In this document: positions 24,401 to 34,900 of the stretch, piece by piece
How positions within the stretch are numbered: the stretch's first letter is position 1
Layout of the letters: each line of letters starts with the position of its first letter
Assembly: GCF_965638725.1 (NCBI RefSeq)
Contig: NC_134961.1
Span: 7,718,641-7,782,640 of the forward strand
Source: Aptenodytes patagonicus
Lineage: Eukaryota; Chordata; Aves; Sphenisciformes; Spheniscidae
Direction of reading: 5' to 3'
DNA: 64,000 bases
Translations under genes and position numbers: made by a program
The notes under the pieces: generated by a model
Databases searched by the model: none
What the model saw: the letters and a program-made list of their open reading frames with translations, nothing else
Told to the model about the DNA's origin: nothing

Positions 24401-27400
24401 CCCTCGGTGCAGGCGGTGAGCCCGTCTCCCGACTGGAGAGCCTGACGTGTTTGATGGGCATCAAGAAGTCAGAGAGGCCACTGCTAAAAGTGCTGTTCCC
24501 CTGCCCCGAGGAGCTGTGCCAGCAGCTGGCCTGACTGGCCGACTACTTTGGGGTGGGGGTCTCTTTGGGTTTCTTGTTTTGACCAGAAATTTTATCTCGG
24601 ATCCAAAAAAAACCCCAACTACTCCTGACAAAACCAGCCTATATGATGCCCATGGAAGTTTTTAGCTTTGACAAACTGCTCTTTTCCAACACAGTCGCTG
24701 CATTGGGAGGTTTCTGGCTAGCTCATGCTGTTAGTCACATCTTAACCGATTACAAATCCAGTTGGGCTTCTTTCTACCCTCCTCTCGGAGACATAATGAA
24801 GCTCGGTGAGGTCTGGTTATAATCAGCTTTACTTTCAGCTTCTCAGTGCTTCTGCATTTGGGATGTAAGGAAAAAGGGAACATGATAAAGTGAAGCAGCT
24901 GTTTCTACCAGAGTTTTAGGAGCCATGTGCAGCAATGAGGGCTCAGAGAAGGGAAAGACAGAGCAACCCAGAAAACAACCAAACGCAATTCATCTTTCTT
25001 GCATACAAGGAAGGAGTCCCGACACGAGGTTACATGGGGGTGCAGAGGCAAACACAGGACGACACTGAAAACGCACACTTTCACAACTAGTTCACAGCTT
25101 TCACAGTGCCTCAGGCCTCTTGCTACAGGGATTTCCATAAGAATATCACCACAGAAAGTTTTCTACCCAACATCACACCACCGTAAACCACCAAGCCATC
25201 AGCCCAGAGAGCAGCTGTTACTGGAGATGAGCAAAGCCTGGCTCCTTGGTCCACAAGCCCGATGCACCTGTGTTTTCCCAGAGCATCACCCACACTCGAC
25301 ATCTAGCTGAAATTAGGACCGAGACACCAGAGACAAGCTGACCCTGGAGCCCACCGGCGAGCTGCAGGTTCGCCCCACGGGCTGCCGTTCATCTCTGCCG
25401 CAGTGCAGTAACACGGGGCAAAAAGTGCTCTCAGAGGGACACGTGGGTCACACTGAAACTAAAATCTGTGCCTGACCCGTTTCTTGTCATTCCCCTGCGT
25501 GCAGCAGGGAAAACCTGCCGGAGCATTCAGCATCACTGATGCTCATCGTGCCAGGAGCAGGAGCGATGAAGAGAGCAGTGCAGGAAATAAACACCCTGCC
25601 ACGCACTCCCACAGGGATGGTTATCTTCTGACCACCTTCCAGGGCTTGGCTGTTATCAGCAAATGCCTAAGGAGAAGAAGGAGAGGCGGATCACCCACCC
25701 CGTGTGCTTTTAGTCAGCCCAGCGGCAGGAATACCGTCATGCCAGGACGCTGCTCAGCTCAGCTTCCTTACGTGGCCGGTGCTGAACTCACAAAAAAAGG
25801 GTTCAGTCTCCCTGAACTCCTGGAAAAAAACAACCCTGATCACGGGAATCCACCTACAACCCTGGGGAAGGCTGTGGCTTCCCCGAGCCGCAGTGGTCCG
25901 CTCCTGAGGCAGGAGGTTTTGTGCCTATTTACACACGACTCCCACCATGGGTCCCACAGTTGATTCTCTCACTCTCGAAGTCCATCCTCTCCGGACCCGA
26001 CTCATCCCCACTCAGCCGCCAAACGCTACTCGGCTGGCAGAGTTTTTATTCGGCAAACCACAATAAAAAGATTACATTTCCCTAATAACTGTCGGTCCTT
26101 AGCTCTCCCCTCTCTTTCGTGCACATACGAACTTCGCCGACAGCGACAACGCTGCGTTACAGCTCTCGCGATGGCAGTGGGGACCCGTCACCTGGGACCT
26201 CGTTTGATCTCTGTTTGAAATAAGCAGTTGGTGAAATTGTTTTCTCCGCACCCAGCACACACGTCTCCTCCTTCCTTGCTCCACCACTGCTGAGCCTCCA
26301 GCCTGCGCTTTGTAATTAGTGGTTGAAATGAAAATGGGGCGGGGGGAAGAAGAGTCTAAAATAAAATCCAGACTATTCCTGTTGTTTTATTGAGAATGCC
26401 TCCTACAGTCTGTATAATTTCTGAACTACCCGTTTCATTTATTTTTTTTTTTTAAAAGGCAACTACCCTGCAATTTCCGTAGGGCAGCGAGATGGCCTGT
26501 TTTCCCCAGAGTGGATCTCGGCATGACAAGCAGACAGGGAAGAGACGTTGGGATCGTGGAATATTTGGGATTAACCATTAAGAGGATGGCTGGAAAGGAA
26601 TCGGCATGCCATAAAGAAATGTCAGTGGCACCTACTTTTCTGTTCACTCTGCCTGACACGTGACAGATCTGTTGGGGGGTCACTGCGTCACCAGATCCCT
26701 GCAGCCCCGGTCCCACGGACGCTCGTGGCAGCTTGGCTCCGTGCTGTGGATCCTACCGAACCGGGTAGGATCCCACAGTGCCGGGGCCCCTGCGGGATGC
26801 TCACACCCCCGAGGGGCTTCCCCGCAGGAATCCCACCAGAAAAGCCACCGAGCAGCTCACACGCCAAGGTACGCGCCCCCCCCCCCCAACCTGGCATGGC
26901 ACCTCCATGTCATCCAAAGGCACCTACTCCGGGGGGGGGGGGGGAGGGGGGGGGCCGAGCTAGTGCCCCCCAAGACCTGTCCAGGCCAGCATGGGGCTCC
27001 ACACCCCAACACCAACCGAGGGAGCCAAAAGACCCCCAGATCTCCTGGGCCAAGCTTTTAGGGGGGCAGGAAGGATGGGATGGGGGGGGGGAAAACCAGC
27101 AGGAACCAGGGGCACTGGGGAAGGTACAGGGGGGCTCAGAAGAATATCAGGAGGGCACAGGGGCACCGGGGGGGGACGACGATGGTGGCAAGGTGGGGCG
27201 TACAAGGGAAGGTGCCGTGGGACACAGCAGCACCGGGGGCACGGGGAGAGGAGCGCTACGGGGGAAAATGGGGGGGTTGTAGGTCCTGGGGGTCCCAGGC
27301 AGGTAGAACCGGGGGCAGAGGGGAGCAGGGAAGGTACCGGGGAGCCCCGGGCCCCCGTGCCTTACCGTTCAGCCGCACGGTGAACTGCCGCCGCTTCCGA

Positions 27401-27462
27401 TCGTGCTCCACCTGGATGGGGCAGCCCTGCTCCAGGAGACCGAGCGGCGCCGAGTGCGCCAT
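18309..27462 (-). CDS. NATD1: NATD1, N-acetyltransferase domain-containing protein 1 (three coding exons)
   Basis: The coding sequence joins 27,462-27,366, 19,373-19,255 and 18,425-18,309 on the minus strand and encodes 110 residues; the human protein (also named GTLF3B or C17orf103) has 113. The match covers the whole length, with a few residues missing near the N-terminus. The protein is a single small GNAT-like domain. The Y-R-G-R-G-I-A stretch at residues 61-67 fits the acetyl-CoA binding pattern R-x-x-G-x-A (R62, G65, A67). The C-terminal part is rich in aromatic and charged residues ([12 protein letters not shown]). The substrate and biological role are not established. The start is set by homology and has G at -3 and +4. 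Reading frame and splice sites are intact. Confidence 0.95.
18426..19254 (-). other. NATD1: NATD1 intron 2 (829 bases)
   Basis: The intron is GC-rich with consensus boundaries. No exon or repeat is recognised in it. Confidence 0.9.
19255..19373 (-). CDS. NATD1: NATD1 coding exon 2
   Basis: The 119-base exon has acceptor CCCCCAG|GTTGCC at 19,374/19,373 and donor GCGAAG|GTACAG at 19,255/19,254. It completes Gly33 and encodes residues 34-72, including the RGRGIA acetyl-CoA motif. Confidence 0.95.
20295..20316. repeat. Perfect stem-loop with CCAAT/ATTGG arms
   Basis: CCCTCCAAT and ATTGGAGGG are perfect 9-base complements around a 4-base GGTT loop, inside NATD1 intron 1. Confidence 0.8.
21305..21349. 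repeat. Low-complexity T/A-rich tract
   Basis: Runs of T, then mixed TA dinucleotides, lie in an otherwise GC-rich intron. No element is recognised. Confidence 0.8.
26877..26954. repeat. Poly(C) and poly(G) runs
   Basis: An 11-base C run at 26,877-26,887 and a G run interrupted by one A at 26,931-26,954 lie about 45 bases apart. The two could pair as a G:C hairpin, and the exact lengths may be assembly-uncertain. Confidence 0.85.
27366..27462 (-). CDS. NATD1: NATD1 coding exon 1
   Basis: The 97 coding bases encode residues 1-32 and the first base of Gly33. The donor is CTGAACG|GTAAGG at 27,366/27,365. The exon sits in a CpG island. Confidence 0.93.
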
Positions 27463-27464
27463 GA

Positions 27465-27507
27465 CCGGGCCGGGCCGGGCCGGGTCGGATCGGGCCGGGC
27501 CGGGCCG
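27465..27507. repeat. NATD1: (CCGGG)n repeat in the NATD1 5' UTR
   Basis: GGGCC/CCGGG units are repeated with one imperfect unit (27,484-27,490), ending within 3 bases of the start codon on the 5' side. In the mRNA they would form a GGCCC-rich, strongly structured leader. A related set occurs at 27,617-27,631. Confidence 0.8.
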
Positions 27508-27588
27508 TACGCGACACGGAACCCCGGCAGCGGCGGGTCCCGTCCCGGAATCCCGAGGGCGGCGGCGGCGGAGGGGGGGGGAGGAGGT

Positions 27589-27606
27589 GGGGGGGGGGGG
27601 GGGGGG
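27589..27606. repeat. Poly(G) run, 18 bases
   Basis: An uninterrupted G run on the plus strand, so C-rich in NATD1 sense, about 130 bases upstream of the start codon. It is probably length-variable. Confidence 0.85.
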
Positions 27607-27792
27607 AGCGGCGGCCGGGCCGGGCCGGGCCGTGGCGGCGGGCGCCGCGGGGCTGCCACCGGCGCGCGGCCGCAGGAAACCAGCTGTGCGCCACGTGCCC
27701 GCGCCCCAGCCAATGGCCGCGCCGCCGTTTTGTTTTGGTACAGACGTCCGGCTCTTAAAGGGGCAGCGCACCCGGCGGGCCCCCGCGCGGGC

Positions 27793-27851
27793 GGGCACGG
27801 GCACGGGCACGGGCACGGGCACGGGGTCACCCTCACCCTCACCCTCACCCT
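27793..27851. repeat. (GGGCAC)5 followed by (CACCCT)4
   Basis: Five GGGCAC units (27,793-27,822), a GGGGT linker and four CACCCT units (27,828-27,851). The first array has G-tracts on the plus strand. The second has them on the minus strand. Each fits the G3 x4 short-loop rule for a G-quadruplex. Confidence 0.9.
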
Positions 27852-27865
27852 ATGCCGGTGCCGCC

Positions 27866-28170
27866 CTAGTGCTCTGTACTGGTGCTGCAAGGGTGTACCG
27901 GTCCTGTACCGCTGTACCGGTCCTGTACCGGTGCTGCACCGGTGCTGCGCTGGGTACTCTCTGCTGGCTCACTGGTGCTGCGCTGGGGCCCAGCGCCGGG
28001 GCCCTGGTACTGCCCCGCCGTGCCGTCTGCTCTACGGTAGTTGCTGTAGCGGGTACCCTGCCCGTGTACCGGGTCCTCTGCCCCGGTGTACTGGTGCTGC
28101 GCTGTAACTGCCCTGTTGTACTGGTACTGAACCAGCACGCAGGGCTGGTGGGCTGGTGCTGTGCCGGTGC
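27866..28170. repeat. Degenerate minisatellite, TGTACCGGTGCTG-like unit
   Basis: Units resembling TGTACCGGTGCTG, about 10-15 bases long, recur with CTGTACCGGTC and CTGGTACTG variants. They are clearest at 27,890-27,950 and 28,050-28,130 and more degenerate between. The array lies about 400-700 bases upstream of the NATD1 start codon. Confidence 0.75.
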
Positions 28171-29712
28171 CCTGCACCGACACTGCGGGGTGCGGTGGAA
28201 GCCCCAGGTCACGGCCCCCGTGCCATGCTCTGTCCCCCCAGGAGCAGGCCTTTTCCCAGGACAGGGGGGTCCGGCAGTGCCCCGCTGCGGGGCGGCGCCA
28301 CGTCCCGTCACCCTGCAGCACAGAAAACCCTGGAAAGCACCAGGAGGCTTGTCGGGGTGGCCCACACTGCTGTGCGAACAGCCGGCTTCTAGATGCTCGT
28401 CCCAGCGGTCCCAAAAGCAAAGGAAACCTTGTGCATCAGCTGTCACGGGACGCCACGGATGCCTGGGGGGGGGACGGACACATGCCATAATCACTGTTTG
28501 TGGGACAGTTGCACTAAGTGCACCCTCAAAAACAGAAGCGCTTGAGCTTCCATGCGCGACGTCGTGTACATCAGGGTCTGCCCAATAACCTCGGTGTATC
28601 CACCACGTGCAATACCGGGGGAGGAAATAGGGGGGTTTGTCTCCATGCCCGTGGAGCTGTAGCAGCAACACCTCGATATATTTGAACTGAAAGCTCCCGG
28701 AGGTAGGAGCTGAGCCTGTCCGAGGCGTCTGCACGCCGGCTGTGCAGCGGGGCAGGCTGGTGGCTGCCTGTGCAACAGGAAAAGCAGCAACACCTAGAAT
28801 TAATCTGGAACTCGTAATAGTTCACTGGCAGCTACTCTGCACCTAAATACCATCTCGTGTAGCTTGGCCTTTGTTTACTCATCCCTTTGGCTCCTGCTCC
28901 CCGAGTTAGAGTCCATCAGCTGATTAATTCATCAGGCCGCTCGATTTGTTTGGTTTGTGCTGCTCCATCGGCCGGTGCTCGTGCCGGGTGCTGGTGTTGT
29001 GCCTGTTGGGGTCACGCTCTCCTGCTCCCACCTGCAGCACCCGCCGGCCCGCAGAAATAGGTGTCTGCTAGGGAAGAGGGCTTCGTTACCCTCCTCCTTC
29101 ATGAAAGACTAGAAAATGTCGGTGGTGAGATGCTGTCCTTCTCCTCATCCCCTCCCTGGCAGCCTTCGCTCCGCCTGTGCTCCCACGCCGTGTGGCGGTG
29201 CGGGAAGATAAAGACAGCAAAACACCCGGAGCAGGGGAATGCAGGGGAAGGCAAACACGCTGCAAACAGCCGGGCCAAGTACAGCCGCGATTTTGCAGGG
29301 AGAAAAATGAGTGGCACAAGCCCAAGGGCAAGGGGGAGCCTGGGGCAGGCGGAGAGAGGAGCCCAGTCCTGCACCCGGCTTGGAGCTGTGAGGGAGCGCC
29401 GATGCCCTTCAGCACAGTGATGCTTGGGGGAAAGTCAGTCGCTTTGCTGGGAAGCCTTAGGAGAGAGGGGAAAGGAGAAGCAGGTTTTGTACAGACAAAG
29501 GCAAGGGGCTCCCCGCTGTCTCTCTCTCGGCGATCCCCCCGATCGCTGTGCCGGGGACACCGGGGATGCCCCGTCCTGCTGTGAGTGGATTTCCGAACCA
29601 AGCCTGGCACAGCCCTGCAGCGAGGGGCCAGCGCCGAAGAGTTGAGCATCAAGCGCCAGCAGCAAAGGTCCCAGCATGTCCGGTGAGGTCTGGCCCTGGG
29701 ACGCACCCGCGC

Positions 29713-29738
29713 CTCCCTCCCTCCCTCCCTCCCTCCCT
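29713..29738. repeat. (CTCC)n microsatellite
   Basis: About six perfect tetranucleotide units. The pure pyrimidine strand could form triplex DNA. Probably polymorphic. Confidence 0.9.
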
Positions 29739-30816
29739 CGGGCTTTCCTTCCAGAGCCTGCAAACCCGCAGGTTTACCTACAGCACCCTGGAAACGCAGA
29801 GCGGCCTTCCAGGGGTGCCAAAAATCCAGCAGCCGTGTTGAAATTTCTGGGAGCACTCGGGCTCCGCTGGGACGCTTCGCTCTGCCTTTGCCTGTGATGA
29901 TTCCCTCTGCCTCGGACCAGCAATTACAGCTGCCTCTGATCTTTCAGATACACCTCTCCAGCAAAGAGTCTGCCGGGCCGACGACAGCGGCTCAGGCAGA
30001 CAGAGGAGGTGCAGGCGAAAGCAGCCATGCTTGCAGGCACTGAGAGGTTGCAGAAGAAAAGGAGAGGTGCTCCCAAGAGGTCCCTATGCCCTGCCTCCGA
30101 CAAGGAGGTGACCACATGCTGCCTCTGGTCCCTTCCTCGCAGTCCGTGGGGGTCCCCGGGCTCCCTCCCCAGCCCCACACCTTCCCACCCTGTCGGATTT
30201 TGATGCCGGGCGTACCCAAATTTCCATTCATGCTTCTGCAGCGCTCCTGCACCGGGAGGCCTCGGAGCAGGCAACAAACCCCTGCTTGTGAAGTGCCCGG
30301 CGATTCAAGCCGGGCGAATAAAAGCCGGGCGGCTGTTTCATCCACCCCTGTAATTGCAGCCGGGGCCGGCAGCGATCTCCAGCCGTGCCTGGGGGTGCAG
30401 GCGGGGGAATGGGGCAGCACGCAATGTGCTTGGGGACAGCAGGGTCGTGCCCTGCGCTTACGACGACGCCCCTGGTGCCGCCAGCACCGAGGCCGGGTGT
30501 CGAAGCCGGTCCCGCCGGTCCTCGCAGGTCCACGTCCAGCTGCACGTTTGCAAAGGTGCTAACGATGCTCTGCCCTGCAGCGGCACCCCCCGAATTTCGC
30601 ACCCGAACACTGGCCCAGCCCAAACCCGTTCGGATCAGCCGGGCTGGAGTTCAAACCCCGTTGTTGATGCAGAGATTAGTACGGCTAAACGCCAGAAAGG
30701 TCCACTCTGCTCCCACCTCCTGCTTGCCCAGCCCAGGCAGTGACAAGTGCAGCTCTTGCGTCAGAGCTAATAACCCCGTGGTTGAACTGGAGCGGAGTTT
30801 TTTTGGAAAGACTCCT

Positions 30817-30985
30817 TGCCTGTGTTGAAAGACTTGAAAGGTGGTGAATCTACTACGTCTCTCGGGAAGGTAATTGCTCTCCCTATTAAAAAACCTGTAA
30901 TTTATTTCCCATTTGAACTTTTCTAGCTTCAGTTTGCAGCTGCCGGATCTTACGCCATCGCTGCTGGATTCCAGGTCCGTTTGAG
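30817..30985 (-). mobile_element. Diverged CR1-type LINE 3' fragment
   Basis: The plus strand reads as the antisense of a CR1 3' region. The diagnostic order is visible: an AAAGACTTGAAAG block, GGTGAATCTACTACGTCTCT, a CCCTATTAAA block, then TTTCCCATTTGAACTTTTC and TAGCTTCAGTTTGCAG. These match the consensus of old sauropsid CR1 copies as I remember it. The copy is short and worn, so it is ancient and inactive. No open frame is kept. Confidence 0.65.
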
Positions 30986-31803
30986 GCACCAGTCCTCTGC
31001 ACAGTTGCAGACCCCAGCCCGCCCAGCTCCTTCCCTCCTGCAGTGATTCCCTTGAGCTGTCTGGTTTTGAGGCGGGTTTTCCAGCCCTCAGACTGATCCA
31101 AAACGCTCTGCGAAACGCGAAGCTGAGAACAGGCTGCGACGGACCAGCCGCGATTTCACCACGGCCGTCTGCAATTGCCACCCCTCCAACCCCTCCTTCG
31201 TATCTGTGCGGATCCCACTTAGGAATTTCAGCCAGAAAACGGCACTCGCCATCTCCTTTTTGCTTGTTCAACTGCATCACTCACGTCCTGTAGCCCAGCT
31301 CGGGTGTTTGGGGGAGCACCCTCACCCCGGGACGGCCCACGGCACGTTGCTGGGCTAGGAGGGATTGATTCCTCAGTGATTCCGAGAGGAATAAATCCCC
31401 ATCCATTTTTCAGCCAGACCCACCGGTGGTACCCACGGCGTGTGGAAACAGGGACCCACGGAAGATGCGATGAGCTTGGTCGGTCTCAGCTGCACAGCAC
31501 CAGACTCCCAGTCCAGCGCCACCCTTGCCCCCACGCTCCGTGCCCGGTGCGTGGGGCGAGGCGTGGCGCAGGACGGGGGCCCCCCGGGCCGTGCTGCCGG
31601 CAGGGCTCCGCGCCCCAAACGCCACCTCTGCCCCGCGAGTGACCCGGCGGGGTCACGCCGGTAGCGGGGACAGCGGGGACGCCCCGCTTGCGCGGCACCG
31701 CCGCTCTCCCGCCCGCCCGACTCGCTTCACCCTCGCAGCCGTGCCCGAGAACCGCGAAGCTCTTCCCGCGGAGGCCGTAACCACGCCTCCTCCCCGCCGC
31801 TGG

Positions 31804-31832
31804 CCAATCCTGCCGCGCGGGGGGCGGAGCCC
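31804..31832 (+). promoter_or_regulatory. MAP2K3: MAP2K3 core promoter elements: CCAAT and GC box
   Basis: CCAAT at 31,804-31,808 is followed by GGGGGCGGAGC near 31,820-31,830 and by a reverse GC box CCCCGCC at about 31,844-31,850. There is no TATA box. The spacing places transcription starts around 31,850-31,900, and no ATG lies between there and the start codon at 31,939. NF-Y and SP1-family use is expected from the motifs. Confidence 0.55.
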
Positions 31833-31938
31833 GCCGCCCGTCGCCCCGCCTCACCGCTCTTCCCCGGCGGCCGCCGCGCTGGGCCGGACTCCGTCGGGCG
31901 CCGCGCTCTGCCCGGGCGCCGCGGGGCCGCCGCCAGCC

Positions 31939-31954
31939 ATGTCCCTGCCCAGAG
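31939..31954 (+). CDS. MAP2K3: MAP2K3 coding exon 1
   Basis: ATG with G at -3 begins MSLPR. The donor is CAGAG|GTAGGA at 31,954/31,955, phase 1. With the next exon it continues MSLPRDSKGS. The exon encodes no domain. The choice of this start rests on the CpG island and the good donor, and on phase fit, because the N-terminus is poorly conserved. Confidence 0.75.
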
Positions 31955-34900
31955 GTAGGACCCGGGGGCTCCGGGGGGGGCTCCGGGGGGAGCGGGGCTG
32001 CGGCCGGGCCGAGCCGAGCCGAGCTGAGCTGAGCTGAGCTGAGCTGAGCTGAGCCGAGCCGAGCCGAGCCGAGCCGCGCCGCGCCGTCGGGTCTGGCGTA
32101 ACCCGCGGGGACGGGGCTGTTGCCCAACCCGCCGGGCGCGGGCTCCCCGCTGCCGCCGGCCGGGGCTTCCTCTGCGCGGGCCCCGAGTGTCTCCCCCTGC
32201 GCCTGGTCCCGGCTGAGGGCCGCGCTGCAGCCCGGCATCGCTCGCTGGGGCCGGGGCCGGGGCCGGGCTGCCGCGTCCCCCTTGAGCTGCAGAGCCCGGG
32301 GCGCGTGTTGCTGCGTGGAGGGGACGGGGAGCGAGCGGCCCGCGGAGCCTGCGGGGGGGGGGGGGGCGGGGGTGAGGCGCCTCTTGGCGCGGGGAACGAT
32401 AAAAACGTGCGAGTTTTCGTCCGCCGCTGCCGGTTTCCCCCTCGAGGAAACCGCCGGCGGCGGCTCGGCGGGCGTCGCGGCTGGCTCGGAGCAGCGGGCG
32501 CCGAGGACGGGCAGAGCCCTCGCCTGGGCCTCGACGAGGCGGGAAGGTCAGGGCCGAGGGTCCCGGTCCCCGCGGCGCGGCGGTTCGTTTCGGTTGGCTG
32601 GGGCAGAGCCGTGAGCCGACGCCGGCCTGTGGGCCGGGAACGCCGCGGCGGAGTTTCCCCGTTGTCTCCGTCGTACGCGGCTGGCAAACGTGACCGTGTG
32701 TCACGGGTGTTATTTATAGAGCGTGGCCGTGACTAAGGTGGCCCGGTCGCTGTCCCGAGGTGGGCGCCGGCCGGCGGGCGTCGGCCCGGGATGACACCCC
32801 CGGCGTGCCGGGGTTGAGGAAGACGGGGACACGGCTTCGCCGGTGTCTCGGTGCTCCGGGGAGCCGGTTGCATCAGCGCCGTGAGCGGTGACGGAGGAGG
32901 GAGCGCGGGGAGGACGGTCGCTGCCAATCTCTTATCACCGGAATAAAATTTGAGGGGTATTCCTTGTTCGGGAGCGATGCACTGGAAACTTGAAGTCAGG
33001 GACCATGTGAGCAGATGAACGCACCTCGGCGTGATTTCTTCCCCCCCCCCCCTTTTTTTTTTAATAATCTGCGTCTTAACCGGAGGGAATGTGGACCTGA
33101 GTTTCCTGTTTGCTGTGTAAGCAGGGTGTGAATCAGCAGCGATTTACAGGGCTGCTGAGCGGAGCTGCTGACTCACGGGCAGGAGCACATGCCTCCAGCC
33201 GCTGTCCCGCGTCGAAAGGGATCGACCCGGCTTCTTTAAAAAGGCTCTCGCCGGGACGCCCGAGCCCAGACCTCTCGCTCGGCCTCGCAGGTGCCGTGGG
33301 CGGTGTGTGGATGGAAGGAAGAGGTGAGCCTGGCCAAGGGACCGCTCGTGATCCGCGGGAGACGAGGCCCGAGCTGGGCCCCGGGAGGATTTTGGGGGAA
33401 GCAGTCTGGCTGACAGCAAAAGGCGATGCCTGCGGGAGCACCTGGGAGCGTGGTGCTTTCCTCGGAGGAAGTTTGGAACCCTTCCGTGCCTGCAGGTTTC
33501 TGGTTGCACAGGGCTGTTGGTTGTGACGAGCCGGTTCATTCATACAATTATTCCCGATATCCTTTGCTGGAGGTGTCGTGCGTATGCCGAGTGCCCCTGG
33601 TCTCTGCTGGCACCAGCAGCTCCGGGTCCCCATCCGACCCGAGCTCCTTTGCCTCCGTCAGGGCAGCATTCAGCATGGGAATCAATCCTGAGCGTGTGTA
33701 ATGCATCTGCCTCTTCAGAACCCCCTCCTCTCGTCCCGCTGGCTGTTCACTGTGCCTCCCCTGGGTTCTGCATCTGCCTCGGAAGCGCCAGCTCTCCGAG
33801 CGGGTTTGCCGGCTGTGCGCTGCCGCGTAGGGATGCTTGTAGGTCCGAGTGCCTGCATCTGCTGCTGGGACTGTGGACGCTGCTGGCAGCGCTCGCGGCA
33901 GCTCCTTCTGCCTCTCCTTTTGGGTGGCCGGAATTTAAGCTAAATTTCCGTAACTTTCCTTAGGGAAATTCAGCGAGCGGCCTCAGGTTTCCTTTTGCTG
34001 GTTGCTTTCCCTTCTTGGGCTTGAGCTGATCATGGTGGTAAATGGAGGGTGCTGCGTTGAAGCTCCCAGGTTGGCTGTTTCCATGACAGATGCGTACCAA
34101 AACTCGCCTGCTGTCATTTTGGCTTAGTCACGGGGTTGTCTCCTGCCTCAGGAGTTTTTGGGGATGCGCGTGGCTGGCCGTGACACGCGCGATAGGAATG
34201 GTGCTGGACGAGAGCTGTGCCTCACTCTGCGCTAAACATAGCTTGTGAGATAAACACCTTCTGGGGATTATGCGAAGCTTAGGAAGGATTTCGGCTTTCT
34301 TCCTCTTCCCATTGCTCCTATCTGCTTGATCCAAATTATCTCGCAGGGTCAAGCGTGTGGGAAAACGTCGCTTGGTTTCCTTCCGTGTTATCTTGCACTG
34401 TCAAGTCTGATGTTTACTAAAATATGCAAAAGCTCCCCGTTGTCTCAGGTCACCAGAGCTCCCTCGAGCTGTGTTTCATGGAATGGGTGGCACTGAGGGA
34501 AGGAGTTGTGGGCAAAGCTCCGGAGCTGCCCCTCTGTCCTTGCAGAGCTTTGCAAGGGACACAGCCTCTAGCCGCAGGTTGCAACACGTGGCTGGTCCTG
34601 GGCATGATTTTCCAACAAAGTCTGCACCTTTTTCGGTGAAATGGATGCTGTGAAGGGAGGGGTGTTGTATCCAAGAGGTTAAAGCAGAAGGGGAGGAAGC
34701 CTCGGGGAGTTTTGCAGCCTTTGGGTGCGTGCAGAAACGTGGCGGAGGGTGCAGGGTCTGTGTTAGACTCTGTGTACAAATCCGGGCTGCCACCTTTCCT
34801 CTGGGGCTTCAGGCGTATTTTCTGCCTGCGCGTGCAGCCCGTGTGAAGACCTGTGCGCCCGTCGCTGTGACTCGGGTGGCCTCTGATGCCCGGGAAGCCC

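Larger units (their letters stand above)
19374..27365 (-). other. NATD1: NATD1 intron 1 (about 8.0 kb)
   Basis: No known exon is visible. It holds a perfect 9-base hairpin (20,295-20,316), an AT-rich T/A tract (21,305-21,349), poly(C) and poly(G) runs (26,877-26,954), and a long open frame in gene sense at 23,963-23,079. That frame begins with GTG rather than ATG, so I do not call it a gene. Confidence 0.85.
27463..27800 (-). promoter_or_regulatory. NATD1: NATD1 CpG-island promoter with E-box and CCAAT
   Basis: The upstream side of exon 1 is extremely CG-rich. A palindromic E-box CACGTG lies at 27,692-27,697. A CCAAT on the plus strand (27,710-27,714, so ATTGG in gene sense) lies 13 bases further upstream. 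A TTTAAG TATA-like motif in gene sense is near 27,752. USF/MYC-type and NF-Y factors are known to use such sites. The start of transcription cannot be fixed from sequence alone. Confidence 0.55.
28171..31790. other. Spacer between the divergent NATD1 and MAP2K3 genes
   Basis: No coding exon is recognised. It contains a (CTCC)n run (29,713-29,738) and an old CR1 fragment (30,817-30,985). The two start codons are about 4.5 kb apart, too far for a classic shared bidirectional promoter. Confidence 0.6.
31550..32700. promoter_or_regulatory. MAP2K3: CpG island over MAP2K3 exon 1
   Basis: Dense CG dinucleotides extend on both sides of the first coding exon. Long open frames on both strands here reflect GC bias. 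Confidence 0.8.

Noticed and set aside
27080-28588. 502-codon plus-strand open frame antisense to NATD1 exon 1
   Set aside because: It begins with ATG but runs through G homopolymers, the CpG island and the minisatellite. Its product is low-complexity Gly/Arg/Pro and then repeat-encoded Leu/Val/Cys, as GC-rich sequence yields by chance.
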